Below are positions 46,055 through 54,648 of a stretch of 64,000 bases of DNA, one piece after another. A model generated the notes under the pieces. It searched no databases, was not told where the DNA came from, and saw only the letters and a list, made by a program, of their open reading frames with translations. This DNA is from an uncultured Myxococcales bacterium (GTDB lineage: Bacteria; Myxococcota_A; UBA9042). Each line of letters starts with the position of its first letter. The stretch's first letter is position 1. Position numbers and translations under genes: made by a program. The stretch covers positions 1 through 64,000 of the forward strand of contig CAIXGW010000145.1 of the NCBI GenBank assembly GCA_903919145.1, in the 5' to 3' direction.

Positions 46055-47911
46055 ATGTCCGAGTCGAATGCCCTGCTGGTGGGCGGCACCAAGGTGCTGG
46101 AGCGCGAGTTGCAGAACCACCTGTCCATGCCGCTGCTCTCCGTGGCAACGATTGAGGATGCCGCCAAGATCATTCAAGAACGTCAGCCCAAGCTGATCGT
46201 GCTCGGGCCGACGCTGCGCCGCGCTCTGGCCACGGTGACGACGCTGCGCCGCGAAGGCCAGACCGAGCCGCGGCTGATGGTGGTCTACCGCGACGACCAG
46301 CGCGACGAGGTCAAGCGCCACCAAAAAGGCAAGCAGGTGGCGGACAGCTACATCGTTCAGTCGCGTATCCAAAAAGAAGTGGGGCCGGCGATCGGCCAGC
46401 TACTGGGCCTGTCGGGAGAGAGTGCGCTGGAAGAAATCCCGGCCGACGCCCTTTCTGCCTCAGACGAATTCAGCGCCGCTGACGAAGCACCGCAGCTGCC
46501 GCCGACAGGCACCACCGGCCCCAACGACGTGCTGGGCTCCTATGGCGATGCCGCCCGCCGCGCCGAGCAGCTGCAGACCGAGACGCTGGAGGCCGACGCC
46601 CTAGAGCTTCTTGAAGAACTGCCAATGATGGAAGACGAGCTGCTGGAGGAGCTCGACGAGGGCGATCTGTCCATGGAAGACATGTCCGTGGAGGAGATGA
46701 CCCTGGAAGAGCTGCCAGCCCTGAGCGAGGAGCTGGGCGGCAACGGCGGCGACAACGACCTGCTGGCCAGCGATCTGCTGGAAGAGATGGTAGAAGATCT
46801 GGATGGCGACGTCGAAGAGCTGCAGCTGGACGGCGCTGACCTGGAAGAGACCGCGGGGCCCGAAGCCGCGGTTCAGCCGGTCGCGGCAGCTCCAGCGGCG
46901 GCACCTGCTGCCAACGTCCAGGGCCCTGACCAGGAAGTCGAGTTGGACAGCGTTGAGTTGGACAGTGTTGAGTTGGACAGTGTTGAGTTGGACAGCGTTG
47001 AGTTGGACAGTGTTGAGCTGGACAGCGCCGACCTGCAAAGCGCCGACGGCGACACCTCTGACCTCGACAGCGCCGACTTCGACTCCCTGGAGCCCGTCGA
47101 AGAAGTGGTGACGGCCGACCTGATCGAGGAAGTCTCGGCTTCTGCCGAGCCCATTGAGGACCTGGATCTGGCCGAGCTGATCGAGGACATGGAGAGCGAG
47201 CCACAGGCCGAGGCGACGTCAGAATTCCAAGAGGCGCCACAGCCGCAGGTGGCTGAAGCGGAGCCGGTGGCTGCCGCCGCGGTCGCGCCAGCGGCGGTTG
47301 AACCGGCAGCGGTGGCCGTTGCCGCGCCGCCAGCAGCGGCCGCCGCAGTGCAGGTCGAGTCCGCCTCTGCGGCACGCCGCCAGCCTAGCGGCGCCCAGGC
47401 GATGTTCACCGAGCTGACCTCCTTTGTGGAGCGGCTGCAGGATTCGGCGGCGTCGATTGCCCGGCTGGAAGCAGAGAATGAAAAGCTGCGCGAAGAGCTG
47501 GATCAGGCCAAGCGCGCCGCCCAGCCAGAGCGGCAAGAAGAGCTGCTGGCGCTGCGCCAGAACCTGGGCGACCTGCAGGTGCGTCTGGCCGGGGCCGAGC
47601 AGGCTCGCGACGCGGCGGTAGAGGCGCGGATGCGCGGTGACCTGCTGCAAGCTGACCACGCCGACGAGCTGGCCAAGCTGCGCGCTGAGCTGGCCTCGGC
47701 CCGCCACGAGGTCGCCACGCAGTCGCAGCAGATCTCTAGCCTGAACCAGCAGTTGGTTGGCCAAGAGCAGCAATTGGCGGCCCAGCGCGGCGACCTGGGG
47801 ATTGCCGCGACCACCCTGGCCAATCTGGAGTCGCAGCTCGACGCCCGCCGCCGCATCAGTGCCGATTCCGCCAAGAGCTTGCGGGCCATCGCCACCATGC
47901 TGGAGGGCTAG
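46055..47911 (+). CDS. FrzS/AglZ-like pseudo-receiver protein with acidic repeats and coiled coil
   Basis: A 618-residue cytoplasmic protein. Residues 1-125 form a receiver-like domain (ALLVGGTKVLERELQNHL ... KLIVLGPTL ... ADSYIVQSRIQ) lacking the acidic pocket and the phospho-acceptor Asp, as in the pseudo-receiver of myxobacterial FrzS. A highly acidic zone (residues 170-265, LEELPMMEDELLEELDEGDL) follows, then five to six copies of SVELD (295-324), a second acidic zone, an Ala/Pro linker (385-430) and a coiled coil (about 450-615, ending SLRAIATMLEG). The layout matches FrzS/AglZ-type motility regulators. I rate this as architecture, not proven orthology. ATG has GGAGG four bases upstream. 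Pyruvate kinase starts 7 bp after the stop. Confidence 0.65.
   Translation: MSESNALLVGGTKVLERELQNHLSMPLLSVATIEDAAKIIQERQPKLIVLGPTLRRALATVTTLRREGQTEPRLMVVYRDDQRDEVKRHQKGKQVADSYIVQSRIQKEVGPAIGQLLGLSGESALEEIPADALSASDEFSAADEAPQLPPTGTTGPNDVLGSYGDAARRAEQLQTETLEADALELLEELPMMEDELLEELDEGDLSMEDMSVEEMTLEELPALSEELGGNGGDNDLLASDLLEEMVEDLDGDVEELQLDGADLEETAGPEAAVQPVAAAPAAAPAANVQGPDQEVELDSVELDSVELDSVELDSVELDSVELDSADLQSADGDTSDLDSADFDSLEPVEEVVTADLIEEVSASAEPIEDLDLAELIEDMESEPQAEATSEFQEAPQPQVAEAEPVAAAAVAPAAVEPAAVAVAAPPAAAAAVQVESASAARRQPSGAQAMFTELTSFVERLQDSAASIARLEAENEKLREELDQAKRAAQPERQEELLALRQNLGDLQVRLAGAEQARDAAVEARMRGDLLQADHADELAKLRAELASARHEVATQSQQISSLNQQLVGQEQQLAAQRGDLGIAATTLANLESQLDARRRISADSAKSLRAIATMLEG
46937..47026 (+). 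repeat. Six tandem 15-bp coding repeats (Val-Glu-Leu-Asp-Ser)
   Basis: Units of GTTGAGTTGGACAGT (with GTC, C and CTG variants) start at 46937, 46952, 46967, 46982, 46997 and 47012, in frame, giving [VELDS]6. The third positions (TTG, GTT) are unusually T-rich for this genome. Confidence 0.95.
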
Positions 47912-47917
47912 CGGCGA

Positions 47918-49543
47918 ATGGAGCGTCACCAAGGTTCGCCCGCGCGGCAAACGCGCATCGTCGCCACCATTGGCAAGTGCCCCGAGCCCACCTTCGACGT
48001 CTTCTTGCACAAGCTGTGCGAGGCTGGCGTCGATGTGCTGCGCTTGAACATGTCGCACTGCGACGCCGGCTACGCCAAAGAAAAGGCCATTTTAGACTGG
48101 GCCAATCAGCCAACCGAGCCCGGTCACGCGCCACGGCTGGCGGTGATGGCCGACTTGCAGGGGCCCAAAGTCCGCATCGGCAGCGTCGCCGCGGCAGGGC
48201 TGCAGCTGGTCGAAGGGGCCACGGTAGTGCTGCTGCCTGAAGGCGCCGACTACGACCCCGCAGCCGAAGTCCAAGCCGATGGATCCGCGGCGGTGGTGAT
48301 CCCCGTGCCCGAGCCGACCGGCAGCGCGCTGCTGCAGGGCCTGCGCGATCTGTGGCGGCAGCATCCCGCCAGCCGTCCGGCGATTCTGTTTGGTGACGGC
48401 GACCTGATTGTCGAAGCCACCGGCATGGGGCCGCGGCACTTGCGGGCACAGGTGGTGGCGGGCGGCACGCTGTTTTCCAAGAAAGGCCTGACCGTTCGAG
48501 AGCTGGACCTGGACCTGGACCCGTTTCCCCCCAAGGACCAGCGCGACCTGCAGTTCTGCCTGGACCAGGGCGTGGACTATGTGGCCCTGTCTTTTGTCAG
48601 AACCCCAGGGGATCTCGAGCGGGTGCGGGCGTTTATGCTGGACCACGCCAGCTGCCAGCAGGTCTCGTCGACCCGGCCGCTGCCGCGGCTCGTTGCCAAG
48701 ATCGAGACCATTGCAGCGGTCGAGCACATCGACGCGATCTTGGAGGCCTGCGACGGCGTGATGGTGGCCCGCGGCGACTTGGGCCTGCAGCTGGGCTTTG
48801 AAGCGGTGCCGGGGGTGCAGAAGCGCTTGGTCATCGCCGCCCGCAAGCAGGGCAAGCCGTGCATCATTGCCACCCAGATGCTGGAGTCGATGATCGCCAA
48901 CCCGGTGCCGACCCGCGCCGAAGCTGCCGATGTCTTCAACGCTATCCTCGACGGCGGCGATGCAGTGATGCTGTCTGGCGAGACCTCGGTCGGAGCCAGA
49001 CCCTACCTGGTGGTCGACACCATGGACGGCATTGTGCGCAAGGCTGAAGCGTACCGCATGGAAGACCGGGCCAACCGCGCGCCGCTGCGGCTGCCGCCGA
49101 TCGGTCCAGCCACCCACATCGAGCGCATCAACGGCGAATTTGCCCACATGGCGGCGCGTCTGGCCGAGCAGTTGCCGGCTTTTGCCATCGCCTGCTTTAG
49201 CCGCAGTGGCCTGACACCAGAGCGGATCTCGCGGTTTCGCCCGCCGGTGCCGGTGCTGGCCTTCTGCGCCAGCGACTGGGTGGCGCGGCGCTGTCTGCTG
49301 TACTGGGGGGTGCATCCGATCGTGCTGCCGGGCTTTGACACCCGCCGCGATCGCTTGGGCACCATGGTCGAAATGGCCAGAGACATCCTGCAAAAACGCT
49401 ATGGCATGAAGCGCGGCGACCCGCTGGTGGTGACCGCCGGCGTCGACTGGCCTAGCGGCGGCACCAACACCTTGCAGGTGCGCATCGAAGACCACACAGA
49501 GGCCACGATCGACATGGACTTTGACGGCGCCGGGAGGCACTAG
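47918..49543 (+). CDS. pyk: Pyruvate kinase
   Basis: Transfers phosphate from phosphoenolpyruvate to ADP, the last step of glycolysis. The 541-residue product shows TRIVATIGKCPEPTFDVFLH, VLRLNMSHC, MADLQGPKVRIG and the active-site lysine in RLVAKIET (about 262). The Mg2+ and K+ site VMVARGDLGLQL is at about 281, followed by ATQMLESMIANPVPTRAEA and DAVMLSGETSVG. The C-domain ends GTNTLQVRIED. The length is a little above the usual 470-500 because the B domain carries an extra loop (LQGLRDLWRQHPASRPA). The ATG lies 7 bp after the preceding stop and lacks a strong ribosome site, so translational coupling to the FrzS/AglZ-like gene is likely. Confidence 0.93.
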   Translation: MERHQGSPARQTRIVATIGKCPEPTFDVFLHKLCEAGVDVLRLNMSHCDAGYAKEKAILDWANQPTEPGHAPRLAVMADLQGPKVRIGSVAAAGLQLVEGATVVLLPEGADYDPAAEVQADGSAAVVIPVPEPTGSALLQGLRDLWRQHPASRPAILFGDGDLIVEATGMGPRHLRAQVVAGGTLFSKKGLTVRELDLDLDPFPPKDQRDLQFCLDQGVDYVALSFVRTPGDLERVRAFMLDHASCQQVSSTRPLPRLVAKIETIAAVEHIDAILEACDGVMVARGDLGLQLGFEAVPGVQKRLVIAARKQGKPCIIATQMLESMIANPVPTRAEAADVFNAILDGGDAVMLSGETSVGARPYLVVDTMDGIVRKAEAYRMEDRANRAPLRLPPIGPATHIERINGEFAHMAARLAEQLPAFAIACFSRSGLTPERISRFRPPVPVLAFCASDWVARRCLLYWGVHPIVLPGFDTRRDRLGTMVEMARDILQKRYGMKRGDPLVVTAGVDWPSGGTNTLQVRIEDHTEATIDMDFDGAGRH

Positions 49544-49596
49544 TTCACCCAAAAACTGCAGTCCACACTGCGGCCGGCGGCGGCTCTGCTATGGCG

Positions 49597-50910
49597 TCAG
49601 CGCTTGGCCAGATCGCGGCCGCTGGCGGCGGCGGGGAGGCTTGCCAGCACCTGCGGGCGCGTCTGGCGCTTGCTGGGCTTGTCGACCAGCACGACCACCG
49701 GCGCGGCTCCCCAGTTGATCGGCAGCACGCTGTGCCAACCCGCGGGAAGGCCGGGTGGAATCCACGCGAACAGCCAGGCGGCGTCGGCCGGAGACAGGTT
49801 GATGCAGCCGTGGCTCTTGGTCACGCCAAACTGGTCGTGCCAGTAGGCGCCGTGCAGGGCGCGCCCAGCGTCGTAGTGCATGACGTAGGGCACCTCTTCC
49901 GCGTAGTAGTCATCCCAGGGCTTGCCGCGCATGGTGCCGTGGATGGTCTTGCCGTAGAGCTCAAAGCGCCCCGCCTTGGTGGAGGTGCCCTGCTTGCCTG
50001 AGGAAATCAGCGTGGCGAACACCAGCTTGTCTCCTTCATAGGCGGTCAGGACCTGCTCAGAGAGCTCGATGTGCATCCACTTGGCCTGCGCCGCCACCCC
50101 CTTGGGCCGCTGCATCGGCTGGGCGATCCGCACCAGGCTGCGCGGCAGCCAGCCGTCGGCTAGCAGCACCTTGCCGGCGCGCACGCCCTGGATGGGCAGC
50201 CGGTCGTAGCGCTGGTGCCACTGGACCTGGCTCGGATCCTTGGGCGGAGTCCGCGCTCCCGTTGGGCGAAGCGCCACCTTGCGTCGCACAAAGGCCAGCG
50301 CCCCAGCGGGGTCGTGGGCGCCCTCAAAGACGCTGGGCTGGTACAGCTTGACGTCCTGGACGCGCATGTAGCCACCGTCTGGCCGCCGCAGCCAGCCGCT
50401 TTGCGCCAGGTGGGCGTCGGGCACAAACGCGACCCGGTACTCGGCCTTCTCTTTGCGCAAGACCTTGGCTTTGTCAGAGGGCGCGGCGTAGACCTTGGCG
50501 GCGTTGCGCGGCAGGCGGCCGTAGAAGTAGACCGCGTCGCTGCCGCCACTCTGCTCCGCCAGCGGTCGCGCGCCGGTGCGCAGGGACGACAGGGGCAGCG
50601 CGCCGCGCGGGTCGAGCAGGGCCCAAGCCCGCGGGGCATCGCAGCTGGGCTGGCAGGCGCGCACCACCACCTGGTCGCCGGTGCGCAACAGGGCGATGAG
50701 CTTAGAGGCCGCGGTCGGCCGCTCGCGCACGTAGGCAAATTCTCCAGGGATATAGCCACTAAAGGGCAAGGTGGGCCAAGCCGGGCCGGCCGACGGGCGG
50801 GGGCGTGCAGCGCTTTGTTCAGCGGCGGCGGGCGCGGGCAGGATGAGCAGCCAAGTGGCCAGGGCGGCGGCGATCCAGGCAGAAGGTCCAGGGTCGGGTT
50901 CGCTGTCCAT
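49597..50910 (-). CDS. Periplasmic L,D-transpeptidase (YkuD)
   Basis: A 437-residue exported enzyme with signal peptide SAWIAAALATWLLILPAPAA. An SH3-like region (residues ~45-210) and a linker precede the YkuD domain (about 265-400). The catalytic pattern is His in ALHGAYWHD and KSHGCINL with Cys369. YkuD enzymes form 3-3 peptidoglycan crosslinks or attach lipoproteins to peptidoglycan. The start was placed at ATG 50910 because GAGG lies six bases upstream; the ATG at 50955 adds a hydrophilic N-terminus ahead of the signal. The stop faces the pyk stop 53 bp away. Upstream lies an AT-rich stretch (ATATAAC, near 51040) with a possible promoter on this strand. Confidence 0.85.
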   Translation of the reverse strand: MDSEPDPGPSAWIAAALATWLLILPAPAAAEQSAARPRPSAGPAWPTLPFSGYIPGEFAYVRERPTAASKLIALLRTGDQVVVRACQPSCDAPRAWALLDPRGALPLSSLRTGARPLAEQSGGSDAVYFYGRLPRNAAKVYAAPSDKAKVLRKEKAEYRVAFVPDAHLAQSGWLRRPDGGYMRVQDVKLYQPSVFEGAHDPAGALAFVRRKVALRPTGARTPPKDPSQVQWHQRYDRLPIQGVRAGKVLLADGWLPRSLVRIAQPMQRPKGVAAQAKWMHIELSEQVLTAYEGDKLVFATLISSGKQGTSTKAGRFELYGKTIHGTMRGKPWDDYYAEEVPYVMHYDAGRALHGAYWHDQFGVTKSHGCINLSPADAAWLFAWIPPGLPAGWHSVLPINWGAAPVVVLVDKPSKRQTRPQVLASLPAAASGRDLAKR

Positions 50911-50994
50911 GATAGCCTCAGCGGCCGCAGCCTGAGCGGCCTCTGAATTCACCATAAGCTCGCGCCAGCGCAACGCAAATTCTTCGATCGCCCG

Positions 50995-51010
50995 CTGACA
51001 GCTGTGTCAG
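50995..51010 (-). promoter_or_regulatory. Hairpin in the leader of the L,D-transpeptidase gene
   Basis: CTGACA (50995-51000) and TGTCAG (51005-51010) form a perfect 6-bp stem with a 4-base loop, about 85 bp upstream of the ATG at 50910. Its function is unknown. Confidence 0.35.
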
Positions 51011-51061
51011 GTTTGCGGTCCGGAAGGAGCGCGTTGTTATATTGTCATGAAACTATTGAGT

Positions 51062-51075
51062 TGATCTGCAGATCA
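51062..51075. repeat. Perfect 14-bp palindrome TGATCTGCAGATCA
   Basis: Lies 21 bp downstream of the RNase D stop (minus strand) and beside an AT-rich segment. It could be an operator or part of a terminator; no T-run follows on the minus strand. Confidence 0.4.
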
Positions 51076-51095
51076 GCCGCAAGGGAGCCGCCAGG

Positions 51096-52352
51096 TCAGT
51101 CTTGGCCTGCGACGGCCGAGAAGGTCAGGCGGAACCCGCTCTCTGAGCTGCCAACGCAGCGGGCCTGGACCTTGCCGGCCAGAAACTGCCACAGCGGCTC
51201 CAGCACCAGCTCGCGCCGCCAGCCGTGCAGCCCGCAGGCCTCGGCCAGGACGTCTGCAGAATCCGGCTGATCCTGCAGGGCATTGAGCAGGGTGTCGCGC
51301 TTGAGCAGGAGCTGCGGCGCCACCTGCTCGCGGTTGGCCAAGTCAGACAGCTGCAGCATGGCCAGGGCGGCCACGGCCTCCAGCTCTGGCGGCGGCGGCG
51401 CCCGGCTTGGCGCGCGGTGCACGGGGTTGCGCAGCCCCACGGCGATGGCATCGATCCAGCGCTGGCCATGGCGGTGCACGCCGCGCTGCTGCAGCCGGCG
51501 GTCACCCTGCAAGTCGCGAACCGTGCGCGGCTGGGCCTTGGCCAGGGCCAACAACATCTCATCAGGCAAGAGGAAGTGGGGAACCACGTCTTCCTGCTGG
51601 GCCAGGCGCTCGCGCTCGGCGGCCAGGGCATAGACAATGCCGGCCTCGCGCGGATCGAGGCGGCGGGCGCCAGACACGCGGTCGCCGGCTTGGTCCGGAT
51701 CGCGGTCGAACTGAGTCGGCTCGCTCAGCTCGCGGCACTCCTGCTCTACCCAGGCGAGCCGCCCGGTCTGGTGGAGGCGGTCGGCCATCTGCTGCCACAG
51801 CGTGGCCAGGTACAGCACGTCTCCAGCGGCGTAGGTCTTGAGCTTCTCTGGCAGGGGGCGCTGGCTCCAGTCGGCCATCTGCTCGCCCTTGGCCAGCTTG
51901 ATCCCCAGCTCGCGGTGCAGCAGGGGCCCCAGGCCGATCTGCAGGCCGTGGCCCAGAAACGCGCCGGCCACCTGGGTATCCAGCACCATGCCAAAGCGCA
52001 CACCATAGACCTGCCACAGGATCCGCAGGTCGTTGCGCACGGCGTGGCCAATCACCAGCCGACCGGGGCGCGCCAGCAACTCGATCACCGGCTGCAGGTC
52101 CAGGCTCAGCGGGTCGATCAGCCACACCCGGCTGGCGGTGGCCACCTGCAGCAGCATCAGCCGCGGGATATAGGTGCGTTCGCTGTGGAATTCGGTGTCG
52201 ATGGCGACAGGCTCGTCGCTGTTGAGGGCCTGCAGCAGGGCCGCCAGCGCCTGCGGCTGGTCGATGAGCTCTACTTCCGTCTCGTGGTGGGGAGAGGCCA
52301 GCGGTGCATGGGAAGACGGCGGAGCCTTGAGGGTCGCAGCAGCAGAAGACAT
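51096..52352 (-). CDS. rnd: Ribonuclease D
   Basis: A 3'-5' exoribonuclease that trims stable RNAs. The 418-residue product has the DEDDy catalytic set: Asp52 and Glu54 in AIDTEFHSER, Asp in GHAVRNDLRIL, and Tyr/Asp in TYAAGDVLYLATLW. Two HRDC-like helical domains follow, as in E. coli RNase D. A Leu/Gln/Arg-rich insert (DLQGDRRLQQRGVHRHGQRW) separates the HRDC regions. The N-terminal 25 residues are Ala/Ser/Pro-rich, and the start is uncertain between ATG 52352 and upstream codons up to 52478. It is divergent from xseB. Confidence 0.82.
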   Translation of the reverse strand: MSSAAATLKAPPSSHAPLASPHHETEVELIDQPQALAALLQALNSDEPVAIDTEFHSERTYIPRLMLLQVATASRVWLIDPLSLDLQPVIELLARPGRLVIGHAVRNDLRILWQVYGVRFGMVLDTQVAGAFLGHGLQIGLGPLLHRELGIKLAKGEQMADWSQRPLPEKLKTYAAGDVLYLATLWQQMADRLHQTGRLAWVEQECRELSEPTQFDRDPDQAGDRVSGARRLDPREAGIVYALAAERERLAQQEDVVPHFLLPDEMLLALAKAQPRTVRDLQGDRRLQQRGVHRHGQRWIDAIAVGLRNPVHRAPSRAPPPPELEAVAALAMLQLSDLANREQVAPQLLLKRDTLLNALQDQPDSADVLAEACGLHGWRRELVLEPLWQFLAGKVQARCVGSSESGFRLTFSAVAGQD

Positions 52353-52563
52353 CAGATCAGCCCCGCTAGTAGCCCAAAACCCAAAGTTCGCTCCGGGTTG
52401 CGGAACAGACTTGGTTTGGGGTCTGAAGATGGACCCAGCAGCATGACTCAAAGCCTGGGCAAGAGCGCCGGTAGCCAACCCGGATTGAATCTGCGCCTTT
52501 GGGTAGTAGGCAGCACAAGGCTGCGCTCCGGTGTGCAGCGTAGCAGAGAATCGCCGGGCGCTG

Positions 52564-52569
52564 TATACT
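52564..52569 (+). promoter_or_regulatory. Possible -10 box for xseB
   Basis: TATACT lies 30 bp before the ATG at 52599, in the gap between divergent rnd and xseB. No convincing -35 is seen. Confidence 0.3.
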
Positions 52570-52598
52570 GCCGGCTGTCTATCCCCAGCGGAGCGATC

Positions 52599-52880
52599 AT
52601 GGCACAGCCCAATTCCCCCACGACAACGCCTTCCAATTCAGGCGCAGTTGCCGAAGATGGGCCGGAGCCAAAGTTTGAAGTGCTTCTGGCAGAGCTGGAG
52701 AAGCTGGTCGGCGATCTGGAGGGGGGCAAGCTGTCTTTGGAAGAGAGCCTGACCTCCTTTGAGCGCGGGATGAAGCTCAGCGGTCAGGCGGCGGCCATCC
52801 TCAACGCCGCTGATCTGCGCATCGAGCAGCTGACCGGCACCGCCGATTCGCCCAAGACTGCGCCCTTTGGCAGCCTCTAG
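52599..52880 (+). CDS. xseB: Exodeoxyribonuclease VII small subunit
   Basis: A 93-residue protein matching XseB, which pairs with XseA to degrade single-stranded DNA to oligonucleotides. The family core FEVLLAELEKLVGDLEGGKL, SLEESLTSFERGMKL and a terminal helix CxxxL-type end (AAAILNAADLRIEQLTG) are all present. The first ~22 residues are a Thr/Ser/Pro tail not found in E. coli. ATG 52599 has GGAG five bases upstream. XseA is not adjacent. The TAG stop is in the CTAG that borders a MITE-like element, and tlyA begins just after that element, as in many genomes where xseB precedes tlyA (though xseA, ispA and dxs are missing here). Confidence 0.9.
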   Translation: MAQPNSPTTTPSNSGAVAEDGPEPKFEVLLAELEKLVGDLEGGKLSLEESLTSFERGMKLSGQAAAILNAADLRIEQLTGTADSPKTAPFGSL

Positions 52881-52958
52881 GAGCCCGTCAGTGGTCCAGG
52901 GTCGGCCCAACGGGTCTGAGCAGCCAGCCGTTTTTCGCGGCCTCTTTCGGACAGACGG
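52881..52958 (+). mobile_element. MITE-like element, copy B (78 bp)
   Basis: Bounded by CTAG at 52877-52880 and CTAG at 52959-52962. The left end GAGCCCGTCAG matches copy A (GAGCCTGTCAG) at 10 of 11 positions, and similarity runs through about 50 positions. On the right the TIR seems to have lost four bases (CCGTC adjoins CTAG directly). It lies between xseB and tlyA. Confidence 0.5.
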
Positions 52959-52963
52959 CTAGC

Positions 52964-53752
52964 ATGGCCAAGGCTGCGCGGATGCGCCTGGATCAGCTGC
53001 TGGTGGCCCGCGGGCTGGCCGAAGACACCCGCGCGGCCCAGGCGCTGGTGCTGGCGGGTCAGGTTGTGGTCGGCGAGCAGCGCGTCGACAAGCCGGGCGC
53101 CCCGACCTTGCCCGATGCGCCCGTGCGGCTGACCGGCGTCAAAGCCGGGCCTTATGTCTCGCGCGGCGGGCTCAAGCTGCAAAGCGCGTTGGAGGCCCTG
53201 CAGCTGGACGTCACTGGCTTACACTGCTTGGATGTAGGTGCATCAACAGGTGGTTTTACTGACTGCCTGCTGCAGCGCGGCGCCGCGCGGGTCATCGCGC
53301 TGGACGTAGGCTATGGCCTGCTGGCCGACAAGCTGCGCCGCGACCCGCGCGTCACCCAGCTGGAGCGCACCCACGCCCGCCAGCTGCAGGCGCAGCAGCT
53401 TCCATTTGAGCCGCAGCTAATTACCGTTGATGTATCCTTTATTGGCGTGGCCGGGCTGCTGCCGGTGCTGCTGGGCGTGTTGGCGCCGGGCGGGCGGCTG
53501 CTGGCCATGGTCAAGCCGCAGTTTGAGGCCGCGCGCGGCGAAGTGCCGGCCGGCGGGGTAGTAAGGGATGACGAGCTGCGCCGGGCGATTGCCCAGCGGG
53601 TCGTCGCTGCCGCCCAGCAGTTGGGAGCTCAGCTTCTGGGCCAGGCCGACAGCGGCCTTGCCGGGCCAGCGGGCAATCGCGAAATTTTCCTTTTGGTGGG
53701 CAAAGGTTTGGCGATTGATCCAGATTCTTGCGGTTTGCCGCGACCGGCCTAG
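52964..53752 (+). CDS. tlyA: TlyA-family 16S/23S rRNA 2'-O-methyltransferase
   Basis: A 262-residue protein with an N-terminal S4 RNA-binding domain (RLDQLLVARGLAEDTRAAQA, LVLAGQVVVGEQRVDKPGA) followed by an FtsJ-like methyltransferase. The latter shows GGLKLQSALEA, motif I LHCLDVGASTGGFTDCLLQ, ALDVGYGLLADKLR, ITVDVSFIG, and MVKPQFEAARGEV. TlyA methylates ribose positions in the rRNAs and underlies capreomycin susceptibility in mycobacteria. Length fits (260-270). ATG 52964 is just after MITE copy B, so a promoter or Shine-Dalgarno inside the element could affect expression. A start at 52982 (MRLDQLL) is possible. Confidence 0.92.
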   Translation: MAKAARMRLDQLLVARGLAEDTRAAQALVLAGQVVVGEQRVDKPGAPTLPDAPVRLTGVKAGPYVSRGGLKLQSALEALQLDVTGLHCLDVGASTGGFTDCLLQRGAARVIALDVGYGLLADKLRRDPRVTQLERTHARQLQAQQLPFEPQLITVDVSFIGVAGLLPVLLGVLAPGGRLLAMVKPQFEAARGEVPAGGVVRDDELRRAIAQRVVAAAQQLGAQLLGQADSGLAGPAGNREIFLLVGKGLAIDPDSCGLPRPA

Positions 53753-53761
53753 AGTTGGGCC

Positions 53762-54175
53762 ATGAAGCGATTTCTCTTCTCGACTACCGTCCTCTTTACC
53801 ATCGTCGTCGCCAGCGGTTTCAACGCAGGCTGCACGGCCGCTCTGGCTGGCCGCTGGCAGGGAACTGCGGACGTCGGTCCGATCGCTGCCTATGACCTGC
53901 GCATAGAGGTCGCGGGCGACGGCAAGTCGGGCCGGATCGCGGTCAAGGACGGCAGTCCCGGCGCCCACGACCTGTGCCGGATCGATGTGCGCGGCCGCGA
54001 TGTCGACCTTGAGTACGACCTGGCCCAGCCCACCTGCGCCCAGGAAGCAGGCAAGCCGACGGACCGCAGGCAATTGCGCGGCACCATTGGCGAAGGCTTG
54101 GTGTTTGGCGAAGTTCTGCGCGGCACCGAGAGGATTGGCTTCTTTCGCGCCTATCTGACCCAGGCAGAGCCCTGA
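53762..54175 (+). CDS. Small lipoprotein of unknown function
   Basis: A 137-residue lipoprotein with signal MKRFLFSTTVLFTIVVASGF and lipobox FNAGC (Cys24). The mature part (LAGRWQGTADVGPIAAYDLR, then IEVAGDGKSGRIAVKDGS) reads as a short antiparallel beta-barrel of lipocalin-like or META/NlpE type, with one Cys pair (about residues 77 and 97). I do not recognise the family. It starts 9 bp after the tlyA stop, so it is likely cotranscribed. Confidence 0.7.
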   Translation: MKRFLFSTTVLFTIVVASGFNAGCTAALAGRWQGTADVGPIAAYDLRIEVAGDGKSGRIAVKDGSPGAHDLCRIDVRGRDVDLEYDLAQPTCAQEAGKPTDRRQLRGTIGEGLVFGEVLRGTERIGFFRAYLTQAEP

Positions 54176-54346
54176 TCGCACGCCCGTGGCCGCAAATCAG
54201 CGCCGACCTGTCTTGACCTGCCGCGCCATTGCGACGACTCTTGGCCGCGCCGCCACCGTCGGCGCTGGCCGCAACCTGCTGGGCCACCAGCCGACCAACC
54301 TGTGCTGGGGTTCATCCCTCAACAGCTTATCCGTAAAGAGGAATCC

Positions 54347-54643
54347 ATGGCCGACATCTCCATGAACCGCCGCCATCAGTTTGACCTGGAGACCAGCAAG
54401 CAGAAGCTGCAGAAGCTCATCGGCAAGTTCCAGGCTAGCCGGCCGGGCATGATCGACAAGATCGAGTGGAACGCTGATCAGACCGGCGCCACCGCTTCGG
54501 GCAAGTTCTTTTCTGCCGAGTTCGCCGTGAATCCGACCAACTTGACCGTTGAGTTGGAGCTCAAGGGCTTTGCCGCCAAGATGGCCAAAGGCATGGTTCA
54601 GCAGCAGCTAGACAAGACCGTCACCGAAGAATTTCCGGCGTAG
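54347..54643 (+). CDS. PHA-granule-system family protein
   Basis: A 98-residue protein resembling the polyhydroxyalkanoic-acid-system (PHA_gran_rgn) family. It has MNRRHQFDLETSKQKLQKLI with a short helix, then a beta-sheet half KIEWNADQTGATASGKFFSA and VELELKGFAAKMAKGMVQQQ with a final QLDKTVTEEF. Family members are small granule- or membrane-associated proteins of uncertain function. ATG 54347 with AGAGG six bases upstream is well placed. The stop and the next gene's GTG are 5 bp apart, so they are probably co-translated. No PHA synthase lies in the window. Confidence 0.65.
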   Translation: MADISMNRRHQFDLETSKQKLQKLIGKFQASRPGMIDKIEWNADQTGATASGKFFSAEFAVNPTNLTVELELKGFAAKMAKGMVQQQLDKTVTEEFPA

Positions 54644-54648
54644 CGGTT

